From Megaleporinus macrocephalus (lineage: Eukaryota > Chordata > Actinopteri > Characiformes > Anostomidae): a DNA stretch of 64,000 nucleotides. Under the pieces are notes generated by a model. That model did no database searches and had not been told where the DNA came from. It saw only the letters and a program-made list of their open reading frames with translations. The DNA is taken from positions 17,677,524-17,741,523 of the forward strand of contig CM038716.1 of the NCBI GenBank assembly GCA_021613375.1. Direction: 5' to 3'. The stretch's first letter is position 1; the number at the start of each line of letters is the position of its first letter. Shown one piece after another: positions 45,910-57,729 of this stretch. A program made the position numbers and the translations under genes.

Positions 45910-46520
45910 CATTTCCAAGACATGCTGTCAGCAGCCAACTGCTAACAGACACAACCTTAGCATTTTTTGTTTTGTTCAGCCCTGAATAAATGTAGCTTAT
46001 TTACTGTTCGTTTAAACAGTGATGCATTAAAAACTTTGTTGTGTTGCACAAAGGTTGAACCATTCTCAGCATCCAACATTACAATAAAATAGTTACAACA
46101 GACATGTCTTCAATTGTTATGTATACAGACCAGCAGCAGCCATGTTTGTAGATGACTTTATTAATGGCCATTGTGTGCACTGACTTTTTAATTAGTGAGT
46201 GTTTGCTAATTTGCTAAGATTCGCCTATCAAATAAGAAAAGATCTAAATCAGAGCCTTTTGCACATCGCTTCACACCATATCAGTAAAACATGTTCACTA
46301 TTATTTTTCAATAAACTCAACTTAATCTGCATTGTTGACCTGAGCTGAAACTGCAGTGCTAAAACTAAACTAATGGAAATAACTCAGAAACATAACTAAA
46401 CTGAGCATTTTAAGTTCACCTGACAACGAAACGCATATGTTGAGAGCTTATACACCACTACAAACACAGAACATTGTGCACTATGCCTCAAACAAGGAGT
46501 AATCCTGAACATAGCCTACA
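45910..46520. other. unique sequence, nothing recognised
   Basis: No identifiable feature. Confidence 0.4.
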
Positions 46521-46529
46521 TCTTCAAGT

Positions 46530-46960
46530 GCAGGACAAGCCATCCATGATCAAAATGCAGCTGAGAAATGAAGCTGGTGCTAGCTCATTAGCCCTCGGAT
46601 GGGTCGTTCTCTGCCACACCTAACGTTAGCAGCAGCTGTGTGGCTGCCACTGCTCAATTAACACCTTGCTTCGTGCTCACGCTAGCAGGCCTCGGGGAGA
46701 GAGGACTGAGCCTTCACCATGTTCTTCCCACAGCAACCTCTGCAGTGCCAACGGGATACACTGCCTTGCATGCAAAACCTCATGCAAACTAGCAGCTTGA
46801 ATGTCAATACAGTACCTGCTCCTGAGAGGGCTGGGAATGAGCATAAGACGTGGGGATCACCCCACTGGATAAAAGAGAGTTGTTGTCAACACTTGGCATT
46901 CGGCAGTGCAAATTGGCTTCAGTGTGCTACAAGCTTTTCAGAGCTGCTCCTTTGACTGAT
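46530..46960. promoter_or_regulatory. weak candidate conserved element
   Basis: GCTAGCTCATTAGCCCTCGG, CTGCTCAATTAACACC and GCATGCAAAACCTCATGCAAAC (octamer-like ATGCAAA twice, about 46768-46799). Repeat-free. Confidence 0.25.
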
Positions 46961-46969
46961 TTCGACTGA

Positions 46970-49040
46970 GTTTTATCAGAGTGGACGCGGTGGCCTTAAA
47001 ACATATTTAAATCAAAATCTCTTTATTTCATGAAATAATGAGTCAGGCTAAAGCATAAGAACACTCATAAAAATGAAGGTGCCAAAAAGAGTTTATTGGA
47101 GTGATTTCATAGAAAACCAATGGTGTTTCTGGACATTAATTCACTTTACATAATGTATATCTAACACAGTAGCTTTATAGTAATTAATAAGTAAAATAAG
47201 TAAAAAAACTAAGCCTTCAGCCATAAAGGTCAAAATGTGGTCAGAACATGATCAAAAAACTCACCTCTACAGCATTGCCATTATCTACTGGTATCCACAT
47301 GGGATTGTTAGCACTAAGCTAATGGCAATTCCCATTAACTTTTTTGGCCATTAAACTTTTAAAGCTTCTGTAAGACATTCCATGTACTTGAAGCTTAAGA
47401 CAGACATGCTTAGTGTGTGAAATACCCCCTGGTATTTAGGGGGGTCCACGTTGGCTGGCTGACTGCCAGCTCACTCACCATAACGGTTAGCATTATAAAG
47501 TTTTTCAGAGGTATCTCGGCCATAGTTATTGCTGCTAGGCTGTGAAGGACCAACTGGGTGAAGCAATTTGCTGCAGTGCCTCGGGCTGACTAATGTTGCA
47601 TTTCTTGTTAGTTAAGAAGAAAGAAACTTGCTGATTGCAGGTGAACCAGGTTAAACAGTGATCTTTTCATACGTTTATTGTCAGGGATTTCGAGACATTC
47701 AGGGGGTCCAAGAGGTTAATTATTTCTATCTTGGACATAAATCTTACCTTATATCAGTTTCACTGTAACTCTTTCAGTGGAGAGCATTAGCATAGAGCCA
47801 CCTTGCTGTTTTTTGGTTATAACAACCCAGCTAAAGCCTAATGATGTTTTTTTTTTTTTCTACAAAACTGATGCCTCCTATTGGAAATCACAATGTGATT
47901 GGCGGAATCCTCTTTTACTTCATAATTATGATGATAGTTAATCTAATGTGGTAGGACTGTTTTTGTAATGTCCTAATCAATAGCAGAGCTGACTTAGCTG
48001 ATAATTATTTAGACACTAAAGAGTAAAATAATTCCTGATTGGCCAATTTAACCCTTTAGTTTCCAACAGGAATTTTGAAGAGCAGTATTGTAATACATGC
48101 AGAGTTTAACTACAAGCATGATTGCTTGCATGATACTGATAACATGATACTGAGAGTTTAAGAGATGTACGAGTATGACAAACATTCCTAAAGACTGTAA
48201 TTCTGAAGAAACTATATACAACATAGAGGTTTTAAATCACTCAAAGCATTTTCTTATAAGCATATATCCAAGTCATATATCCAAGTGTGGTGTGGCGGGG
48301 GGTGGGTGGAGTATCAGGTTGAAAAATTACCCAATAATTTTTGCATCCAGCGTCTAGCAGCCTAGGAACTGAAAATTCTTCTCTTTTGGTCTAAAATAAA
48401 GTGCTAAAGCTGGAAAACAGGAGGTGTGAGCAACAGTGAAGCAGTCCAGGTGCTGTCGCCAATAGCACAGCATAAAATAAGACACGGCTAATAATTTTTA
48501 TCAGAGCAAAACATTATATCTGTTTTATATAATTAGTATTATTAATATTATTATTACTACTACTATTTATTCATTTTATGTGGTTTGTAAGCTTCAGCTG
48601 TTCTTTACACTGAAAAGAAAGCAATGCCTGGGCAAACAGAAATAGTCCAAAATGACATTAAATTAAATGTAATTACATTAACTTGTATTAAATGTTCTGA
48701 GATATAAGAATGTGTTCTAATAGCAGCAAAATGTAAAATTAGTAAAACCAACTTTTTTACAGTAATAGGAACCAGAAGTCTACAACAACAATATACCCAC
48801 TGTTATACTATCCAATGACCAGCGTGTCTGTTTTGCTTCACAACATCCTGCGTGTGCACCTTTCAGCGAAGGAGTTTTAAACATTTTAAACATTTTACAT
48901 TTTATGTCAAAGCCATATTGCAAACTATCATAAAACAATATCTCAGACATCAGGCAGTGCATTCATAAGAATCTAATGTAAGGACTTTCTATGAGGGAGC
49001 TTTCAGATACATTAAACTCTTCAGGTGTCTCGTCACTATC
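46970..49040. other. unique AT-rich sequence
   Basis: No gene, RNA or assigned repeat. There is a T12 run near 47848 and TTATTA runs near 48540. Confidence 0.4.
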
Positions 49041-49049
49041 TTCACCACT

Positions 49050-49420
49050 GTGAACAGCTCTGACTCTTCAGTGTTCTTATTAGTCTAGATTATAACACTG
49101 ACTACACTCACCAAGTGCATCTCCAGTGTTGGAAAGCAACACTAATGTTAACTTCAGTTTTGTTTCTATTTACATTACATCTTTTTCTGCAAGAGCTTTT
49201 GCTATGATTACGTTTACTCTTTCTTTCGTTGGCTACCTGTCCCTAACCAGGACCTTCAACATGATTGACGAGAGATTAGAAAATGCTGTTGGAGCAGTGC
49301 TACTTCATCCTCTCGATGCTACAGTGTCTCACTTTTACCTCTGGAGGTACAATGTGGTGTTATGAGACAGATGGGTTGGAGCTGGCTGATTATGCTAACA
49401 TCAGTGGATATCTCTGCAAC
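49050..49420 (+). mobile_element. unnamed dispersed repeat (family B), copy 3
   Basis: Collinear with 14128-14580: TCTTCAGTGTTCTTATTAGTC, ATCTCCAGTGTTGGAAAGCA, TTTCTATTTACA, GACCTTCAAC-ATGATTGACG, GTGCTACTTCATCCTCTCG and GGTTGGAGCTGGCTGATTATG. Shorter by several deletions. Confidence 0.6.
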
Positions 49421-49609
49421 ACCGACATAGATGTTCAGACGTGTTAGTATTCTGTTGATTTTAGTTAACGTTGGAATGTTTAAAACTGAACTGAAATGTG
49501 GGCTCACATATGGGCCCTGTAGGGTTTAATGTACCATGTATTAATATTAAAACCCTCAGAAAACTGTAAAAATCCTTAAGTGACTAAGTAAATGTAATTA
49601 GTTACTACA

Positions 49610-50240
49610 TCCACTCCTTCTGATTTCCCTGGGCATCTCATTCAGCTCATACGGAACGCTGTGAAAAATCCCGGAAATCTAACGCAATGATTAATACCAA
49701 GTCAGCTCTGCGGCACTGCTTCGCACTTTTAATTGACCTTGGAGGCGTCTTCCCACCTTGAATCTGCTTGGAGAAGGCTGCGGTAGAACATGGAGATGTT
49801 TTATATGCAAAGGGTAGTGGCGTACTGTAGGTTGTAGAATAAATTATTTACTCACCAGTTAGGACCTCAGAGAACGAGCTCTGACACTGAAAAAGCAGCC
49901 GCAGTCAGAAGACAAAGAAGTAGAAGTGGAAGCCTCATATGGCTTTGGTAAGCTACCTTCCTGTGGTGTTAACCCAATATTGACCATTAAAAGACCCTGG
50001 GGGATTGTGCGGCTGGATGTTTGGTGCCTGCTCTGCCACTGTTCTGTTTCATTACTGCGGTGAGCACGGTTTCATCAGTCAAGCTCATTAGCCGACAAAG
50101 CGGACATGACTACTGACATTGTGTCCTTCATCATATCATTTGCGTTCATCAGCTGCTCAGTGTGCGCGGCAGCACAAGGGAGAGCGAGTCGGTCTGTAAT
50201 AACGTCTAGGAATGTAAAAAGCAGCCAGAGCCAGCACTCT
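49610..50240. promoter_or_regulatory. candidate enhancer block
   Basis: Repeat-free with GCAATGATTAATACC, CTTTTAATTGACCTTGG (a nuclear-receptor-like half site), TTTATATGCAAAGGG and TCATTTGCGTTCATCAGCTG (an E-box beside an octamer-like word). Scattered CpG. Function inferred. Confidence 0.35.
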
Positions 50241-50249
50241 AGCGTTCTA

Positions 50250-51590
50250 CAGAAGCGTTCTTAGTGAAAATGACATTTTATTCACTTTTTAAAATAAGAA
50301 TGTAATGTTTTAAAACACTCCTCTAACTATAAAGTTGTACATGGACATTAAGCTGCCAGTTTTTAATTGTTTTTGTGATGTCATGAAAAAGGTCTTTTAC
50401 TTGTCTATTCAGCCTAAAGCAATTTAGCTGGCCATTCACACTAAAGTGTAAAGGTTTCAGACTATACAGATTTTTTGAATGAAACAGAGGGCAGCCAGTC
50501 AGAATAGAGGTTATATACATGCATCAGTTTTAAAGGCACAGTTACAAAAAGAGTATGCCTAACAAACTGTGCATTTCTAAGTAGAAGACTGCAAGGCTAA
50601 ATGGTTTTAAAGGTAATCTAGAATGAAAACTGTATTTGGCAGAGTTGAATAAATACATTGAAATGGCATTACTGTGAACCTCAAACACAGTTGTCTCAAC
50701 CTTCAAATACAAATTGCAATTTTACTGCATTAGCAAACTATGACAACGGAGTAACAGAAACAGATAGAGTTAGTAAAGAAATCTGCAGTTTCAGGCTGTT
50801 GGGGATGTTTACACTTTTCATTCAAAACTGTCTATGTTCATGGCTGATGTTCATTTTTGAAGCTTCTTAGTCAAATGGTTCATTCCACCTTAAATGCTAC
50901 AGCTTGTATAGGAGCCAGGATGTAACTGTGTTACCATTTAAGATCTGGCAAACTGGAAGCCAACTTCAGCCCCCAAGAAACTCCTGGACAACTTTATATC
51001 AAAGTTGCTAGTTTGTTTTGCACAGCTTCTCAAACGTAGGACAATATTATATATAGCAGCTTCATTCAGCTTTGAAGAGACTGAAGAGAGGAGCGGCTCC
51101 ACTTTTATTAACATCACAATCCCAAAAGCAAGCTAATTAGCAACCATGCTGTGTGAGTGTATCATTGATTGATGGTTGAAGCAAATGGTTGATGTTGTGT
51201 TGTTGTTAAGCCTGAAAGTGAGTAGCTAGTATAGGTAAGATCAGTTACTAGCAAGCTGCTATTGAATAAAGTTAGCGGTGTGATAACATACAGAGGTTCA
51301 TTTTATTTTCCTGCATATATTTATTTCAATACATGTAAAATACTGAATAGATGCATTTTATGACACCTTCAAGATGCTATTTCAAATGCAGGGAGCAAAA
51401 CACAGAGAAACATTGTCCTAGGCGCTGAGTTGCATGCCTAAAATAGGCCCAAACCTGGCCCGGTCTGGGTTGTGTGTCAGATCTTGGGTGGGGTAGAAAA
51501 CCTGATTGTAAAACGCAAAGCTGGAAAAGAATCACATACATTTTGGTACATAAATGCACACAAATTTCATAAACACACAAAACGTCAGAT
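50250..51590. other. unique AT-rich sequence
   Basis: No recognisable gene or repeat. Confidence 0.4.
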
Positions 51591-51599
51591 ATTGCCCCT

Positions 51600-52340
51600 T
51601 TAAACCAAGCTGGTGTGGATGTGGAGATAACCCGCAGTCTTTCCTCAAAGTGTGAGCTCAGGACATGAGCAATGTGAGATGACGTGTTGCTGCTTTTCTC
51701 TGCCTGCCACTCCCAACAGCCCTAGCTGTATCTAGTAATTGAAGCCAATGCTGCTACCTGATATTCTTCTCTTTCCAATCCGAGAGACAAGAATAGATAC
51801 CAGCGTATTGACCCGCACTCGCTGGCAGGAGAGAATTAAATCCACTCCAGTAACCATGGGCGCTGCCTGGGTGATGCAGCAGGACTGAGACTGCCCGGAG
51901 ACATGATGCTAACAAGAGCATTAGTGCTACCCATCCAGCCCCATTGTAGTCCACTGGCCCAGAATGCCATATGGACCAGCGTTGTGTTTGAGTGTGTGGC
52001 TGAGAGGCTGTACATCTGATCCTGCCTATTGCTCTCCATTGCACCATTCAACGAAGCACAGCTACCGCTGCATCCAAATGTCTGGCCAGGCCTTTAGTGC
52101 AGCATAGATTCCTGAAACGAGCCCTTTTCTCTCTATTAAGATTTGTCCCTGGAGGGCGCGATTCTGAAGGAGAAAGGAAAACTGACACAACGAGCGCAAA
52201 CGGCCGGGCCAAAGGCAAACTTTTAGGCTAATTGGTGACAACAGATTTATTCTCATTCCCTCCCGCCTCTTCCCCTGTGTTTATTTCGCTGTGAACCGGG
52301 CTTGAATCCAAAGCAGAGAGGGTGAACATGATAATTGTGG
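51600..52340. promoter_or_regulatory. candidate enhancer block
   Basis: Two GC-balanced repeat-free stretches. The first (51600-52050) has ATCTAGTAATTGAAGCC and GAGAATTAAATCC. The second (52070-52340) has GGCTAATTGGTGACAACAG, AACGGCCGGGCC and TGATAATTGTGGCTAATCC. The motif mix resembles that at 15470-16040. Confidence 0.4.
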
Positions 52341-52349
52341 CTAATCCAG

Positions 52350-52920
52350 CATGAGGAGGTTACTGGAGGCCAAGTCATGTTCAACTCTGTATGGCTTTCT
52401 GGCTGTTCACTCAAGACAAGCCATAGGTTTAGTTTGGAGCTTTCTGGAATATGGGCTTATGAGACATTCCACGGCAAGGCAAGGGACATTTATCAATCAG
52501 AGCCCCCCTGAGGCATTAACAGATGCACTGTTAAAAAAGAAAGGTGTCCAAATGGCTTGCAAATAAAACCATAGGAATCCTAGTTTTTGGTGTTCCATAT
52601 TGCTTTAAAGATCCGTCCATTCAAAACATTTTTGGGAGCCAAGTGTTGTTCTTCTGTGGCCTTGCTTCCCAAAACTCATTCGGGACCTTTACTGTTAGAA
52701 GTCTTTAAACAAATAACTAATTCACAATATGTTTTTCTTCATAAGATTTTTATATGCACCTGTGTAGGGATGTGTGCAAACGAAAAGAAAGGAAAAAAGA
52801 GAAAGAGAAGAAAAAGAGACAGAGGAGGTGGGGGATGTCATCACTCAGAGAGAGAAAGCTCTTTCATCTCAGCTTGACATCTTCAAAGACAATGAAAATC
52901 ACTAACTCTACTCCGGACTA
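52350..52920. other. unique sequence with purine-rich end
   Basis: A GAAAGGAAAAAAGAGAAAG-type tract lies near 52785-52830. Otherwise nothing recognised. Confidence 0.4.
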
Positions 52921-52927
52921 AATTAAC

Positions 52928-52982
52928 ACACATACACGCACACACACACAAACACGCGTACACCACACACTCACACACTCAC
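52928..52982. repeat. CA-rich microsatellite
   Basis: Interrupted CA tract. Confidence 0.85.
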
Positions 52983-53339
52983 TCTGTTTTGGTGTAATAT
53001 CAGGACAATATACATAAAATACAGGCACAAGGGGATGTTATATTTAATATATAGTTGTAGTTTTACATATGTCAGTGTGTTTATTTAACTCTTTCCTTTC
53101 TTTCTTTTCCAGTATTATTTGCAGTTATCATTTAATACCTGCTTTGAGTACTTCAATAAACTAAATCAAGACTGCTGCGGATGGAATTGAATAAATTCAT
53201 ACAATGTCTGTGACGCCCAGGAGAACTCTGGAAACATTGTTCTTCAAACTGGCGCACAACATATTATCCACTTCTTTCAAAATAAGATATTCGTGTTACA
53301 AGTATTGTACTTTCCATCTGTTCTAATGATATCTGGCGT

Positions 53340-53342
<3 letters not shown>

Positions 53343-53414
<72 letters not shown>
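53343..53414. repeat. (AT)36 microsatellite
   Basis: Thirty-six uninterrupted AT units. A self-complementary, cruciform-prone tract whose length is unlikely to be assembled reliably. Confidence 0.97.
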
Positions 53415-53417
<3 letters not shown>

Positions 53418-53429
53418 TAATGTAATTGA

Positions 53430-53572
53430 TGAAGAATGTGTTCTTTATGGTTTTATATAGCGCCAAATATGGTTCAGAAACCATATACACACATTATCCA
53501 TCAATGAAATTTGTGTTCACTTCTATATAGGACCACTGTGTTTACTGAAGAACCATCTGAGTCATCTTTTCT
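53430..53572. repeat. 'GGTTCTATATAGAACC' type repeat fragment
   Basis: GTTCTTTATGGTTTTATATAG, GGTTCAGAAACCATATAC, TTCTATATAGGACCACTGTG and GAAGAACCATCTGAG follow the style of an abundant fish repeat of GGTTCT/AGAACC words. Confidence 0.4.
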
Positions 53573-53576
53573 AAGA

Positions 53577-53732
<156 letters not shown>

Positions 53733-53774
53733 TAAAGTGTTAAAGTGTTTATTCCCATTTCATTAAAGCATACT

Positions 53775-54201
53775 TGTCAGGCCGGGGGTGTGTGGAGCAG
53801 ACGAAGAGCGGGACAGAATGGAGGACAAACGCAAACGCAAGATTTACAACAAAATACTTTTAATGACCAAACAAAACGAAAGCAAAACACAAAGTACATG
53901 AACTAATATTAAATATAAACAAGATGGGGAAACATGGTGGAAAAGACAAAAACATCACAAAAAGAACCACAAGGGAGAGAGAAAAACAGGATGTAAACAA
54001 ATACAGACTAACGAGGAAAAAACAGCTGACGAGACTAATGACAACCAAACACAGGTGAGAGAGGCGAGGCAAGGGCGGAGCAGACAACAAGGAGAGCACA
54101 TGACCAAACAGAAGCACATGGCGAAGAATGTAAACACACGCACATGGGACAGACAGCACGTAAACAAAGACACAGGCAGGCAGGATAGGCAGTATGTGAC
54201 A
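53775..54201 (-). mobile_element. LTR-like element
   Basis: The outer edges are TGTCAGGCC on the left and ATGTGACA on the right, so on the minus strand it begins TGTCACAT and ends GGCCTGACA. That strand includes GTTTGGTCATTAAAAG, like the downstream part of a fish LTR, and a C/T-rich interior. I find no target-site duplication, so ends may be eroded. It might be a decayed solo LTR of a family other than that at 18.4 kb. Minus-strand frames here (53860-54173) are not genes. Confidence 0.5.
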
Positions 54202-54209
54202 AAAATAGA

Positions 54210-55380
54210 TTTATCTAAAATATTTTAAACAAAAGCTGTGCTTTAAAGTGTTCTGATCTAACGCCACAAGCCATATGTTACCCCTAGCTAACTCACTAGC
54301 CACAATCTAACATACTAGTCACAATACAATGGTAGTGTATGATACACAGTTCATTCTGATGGTGCACTCTGATTAAATGAGAAGCATTCTGTCTGTGCTG
54401 ATATTTGTGATAGCTGTCTCATTCTGTATCTATACATTTTGTTGCGCACCATCTAAGCAATTGATTCACTTTATGCTGCGGTGAACTGTTCCTGGTTTTT
54501 TTTTGCACTTACAGAAAAATCAAATAAATACATCTGACCTCTGGGGCCCTTTGATGGTCCCTGGGCAGATACAGGGTGGGCTGGTGATGACCTTAGTCAT
54601 ATAAATCAGTGAACAAAATTATTGACTGAAGAATAAACTGTACGCGATAATAAAAAAAGCTCTGCAGCAACAGCACATGAAGGCACTTTGCAACAACATT
54701 TATACTAACAACTGATTTTTATGGGCCTTCAAGCTGTCTAGTAATTAATAGGTGAACCTTGAGGTGGAAAAGGCTTAAACTTCCACAGGATAATATTTGA
54801 ACTTGGTCAGATTGTTAGAAAGATTGCGACAGCAGGACTGTGCCAAGTTCTGAATCTGTGGTTGCCCTTTGTAAGCCTTTTTGTCAGCAGCTGTGACCAA
54901 CTAAACAAAGTGGAATTTTGTGGAAAAAAACAGAAACAAAGAGAATACATTCTGTCAAACAAGATTGGCTGATGAATGGTTTACAGACCCAATAGAGCAA
55001 AATGACGTTTACGAGAATCTGGCAATTAATAAAAAAGCTGAGCTGAACCTGAAAATGTGACTGTATTATGTGTATAATGTACTTGAATAAAGTACAGCCA
55101 ATAATAAAACACATTTACTACAATGTTCATGGCTTTAATGCTTTATTGTGGTATCAAGAATAGCATTATGGCTGGGATTCTCTTGCAGGCCTTGTAAGCG
55201 AACTACAAACTCCCATGTTGTATTACATACACTATTTGCTGTGATAAAGTTTGATACAATGCAATAAGTTGTATTCTTACAGCCCCAGTAACAACCAAAG
55301 TCAAACATGTATGCCCAGCAAAAGTATAAAAACAAACGCACTCACACACATGAAACTGAAGCAGTGAGAAGTGACTCCAG
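54210..55380. other. unique AT-rich sequence
   Basis: No recognisable feature. Confidence 0.4.
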
Positions 55381-55389
55381 CACCTCTTC

Positions 55390-55990
55390 ATATCCTCTCT
55401 TAACGTAAGCTTATTCTCCACGTGCCCTTTGTTTGGCTGAATGTCAATGTGGAGACTATTAATAACATCAGGGCCTGGCTGAGCTCCACTTGCCCCCCCA
55501 TCCTCAGCAGTGTTTGAACTGCTCTCGTCTCCATCACTGGCCTGCCTGCTCCACTGACACATCAAAGGAGAGAGAGAGAGCCTGTCAGGCTCCTAAGAGC
55601 TAAGGCCAAGTGAGTGGCGGGGGCTCTAAAGGCGATTTGTGGATGTAAGCCGACAGACAGGCGGAACAAAATAAGCTAATGGTCTTTTTTTTTTTCTTTT
55701 TTTTTGCCATTGTTGTGGTCTTAGTTCGTGCTAAGCAACAACGGTGTCCTGGGGCTTCCGACCATATCAATGCAAAGATACTTAACTCAGCAAGGCTTTT
55801 GATTGCAGCATGATTAGCACTGTCTGCATGACCCGTCCTTCATGGCTACAGTGTAAATTAATCTGCTCAGCTTGACTTTGAATCTGACCGCTAAACATAT
55901 TGTTCTGTGCAATGATTAACCTATTCATGCTCCACCCACAAATTTAATAGCTATTGTTGCAAGATTTAATAAGCTTTTCTCAGGACTGGC
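55390..55990. promoter_or_regulatory. candidate enhancer block
   Basis: The part to 55680 is GC-balanced (GGAGACTATTAATAACATC, CTCCACGTGCCC with an E-box). Beyond a T-run at 55686-55706 follow GATTGCAGCATGATTAGCAC, GTAAATTAATCTGC and GCAATGATTAACC. Homeodomain-type cores are frequent. Function inferred. Confidence 0.35.
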
Positions 55991-55999
55991 AGAAATGCC

Positions 56000-56780
56000 A
56001 TTCAAACTTCAGAATGAGGAACTGTGGTATAAAACACATTTTTATTTTATTTATTTATTATTTGGTGTGCATTTATGGTCATTATTTTTTTAGGGCACAC
56101 TGTTAACAATCAAATTTTATCATTATGCTGTCGAGTTTGTTTTTTTAATTAGTGAATTCGCTGCTGCTGTAGAACACCTTGTTTTTTATCAACAACCAGT
56201 ATTCTAGCACAACAGCCATTCACTGATGCACTGCTACATCACACATATGGGCTCTGTCCATTGAGTTTCCCACAATGGTTACCTTACACAGGAAACACTG
56301 TGTTGCTCTGTGTTGTTTCACATAAGACCATCCAGCTTCATGTAAGCTTATGTAGCTGACCAGTACTATTAATTGCTGGCAGGGAGAGCCAATGAACATT
56401 AGGTTCAAGTTCATTTGCACGCTTGATTTGTATAATTTGAATGAATTAAAGCGTTCAGTGTTATTTTTCATGCTTGCTATCAGTTCACTACTTTGTCACA
56501 AACTGCTTGCTTTTGAGCTGAAGGGTACGAGCTGAAAAAGGCTAGGCTAATCATGTTAGCTGAGGGAACTCACCATTAGTATTTGCCTGTTTACCTAAAA
56601 GACTGTCTGCTTTTCTTTGTGTCAATTTCATGCTGCATGCTTTCTGTGCTCTCAATGTGGTTTAATTTAGTGTAGTAATGGCAATGCTGACATGTTGAAG
56701 AACTGAACTGTGCGTCACTGAGCACTGTCAGGTGTGGATGTGCTGTGTTGGTGTGTGTACCTCCATTAAAAACAGAGGTT
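56000..56780. other. unique AT-rich sequence
   Basis: No recognisable feature. Confidence 0.4.
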
Positions 56781-56789
56781 TAAATTCTT

Positions 56790-56890
56790 TGGATGCCACA
56801 TGACACAATATAGTGCATTGATATTATGTTTTGTGATACTGGATCAGTTCTCAAAAACACAGTATCTATCATTAATCAATACCCCAGACC
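56790..56890. repeat. eroded 'GATACTGGATCA' repeat
   Basis: TTTTGTGATACTGGATCAG and TTCTCAAAAACACAGTATC recall fish repeats with ATATCGTGATACTGG phrases. Confidence 0.3.
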
Positions 56891-57214
56891 ACAAAATAAC
56901 AGTGTTGCAAATCTTATAGACCTTCAGTCAATGTATACAATTAGCATAAGGCTGCAACACTAACATTAGCATTACAACACCTCAACAACATATCATCACT
57001 GTCCCAAGAAAAACATATATCTCCATTTCTACTAATTTAGACTTCTGTGTCATTTGAGCATTGCAGCTGAACATTGTGTAGAAATGTCATGAGGAACAGT
57101 CCAATAGAATTGCTCCAGAAGTGCTTAAAACATCTTTACATTGACATTACATTGAAAGTTAAGAATGTTTTTGTCCTGTAAAGTCTCTATTTCCTTTTTT
57201 TCTTTAGACAGTGA

Positions 57215-57390
57215 AGATATGCTTTTTTATACAATGACAGTTTCCCTACAATTAGATTTAAATAATGCAATATATCACGTTGCTTATGATTTTACAATCT
57301 ATCACAATATATTCAATTGTAACCCCCTTATCATGATACGTATCACATCGCCAGATTCTTGCCAATGCACAGCCCCAGTAGCTATGAAAG
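57215..57390. repeat. 'ATCGTGATACGTATC' fish repeat fragment
   Basis: GCAATATATCACGTTGC, ATCATGATACGTATCACATC and CGCCAGATTCTTGCCAATGC plus ACAGCCCC form the familiar right part of an abundant fish repeat. The 139-codon frame over it (57165-57584) is an artefact. Confidence 0.55.
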
Positions 57391-57698
57391 AATGCATTTG
57401 TGGGCGCAGCATGAATAGGTCAATTTCAAGGGTTTCCAGTTCTACACACAGGCTTAACTGTTACAAAAGCATTTCTCAGATTTCTGCCTCATATATGGAA
57501 AGGATAGTAATTTATACATTCTTGTTTCTTACGGTGACACGCAGTTATGTAGAGTTAATATTTATCTCTGTCTTTCAGCTCTAGGCTTTGCAAACTTGGC
57601 AGCCTGCTATGCTTATTATTGTGAGCACAACTTGTTTTTTCTTCAAGCAGTGTTTTTGTGTTTGCTGTTAAGATGGATGCTAAGCGCTCTGGGCTAAG

Positions 57699-57726
57699 CT
57701 GTGTGTGTGTGTGTGTGTGTGTGTGT
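57699..57726. repeat. GT microsatellite
   Basis: About 13 GT units. Confidence 0.9.
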
Positions 57727-57729
57727 ACT

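Noticed and set aside
53860..54173. Hydrophobic minus-strand frames like membrane proteins
   Set aside because: They come from the T-rich strand of an LTR-like repeat.
57165..57584. 139-codon frame
   Set aside because: Overlaps a recognised AT-rich dispersed repeat; no domain.
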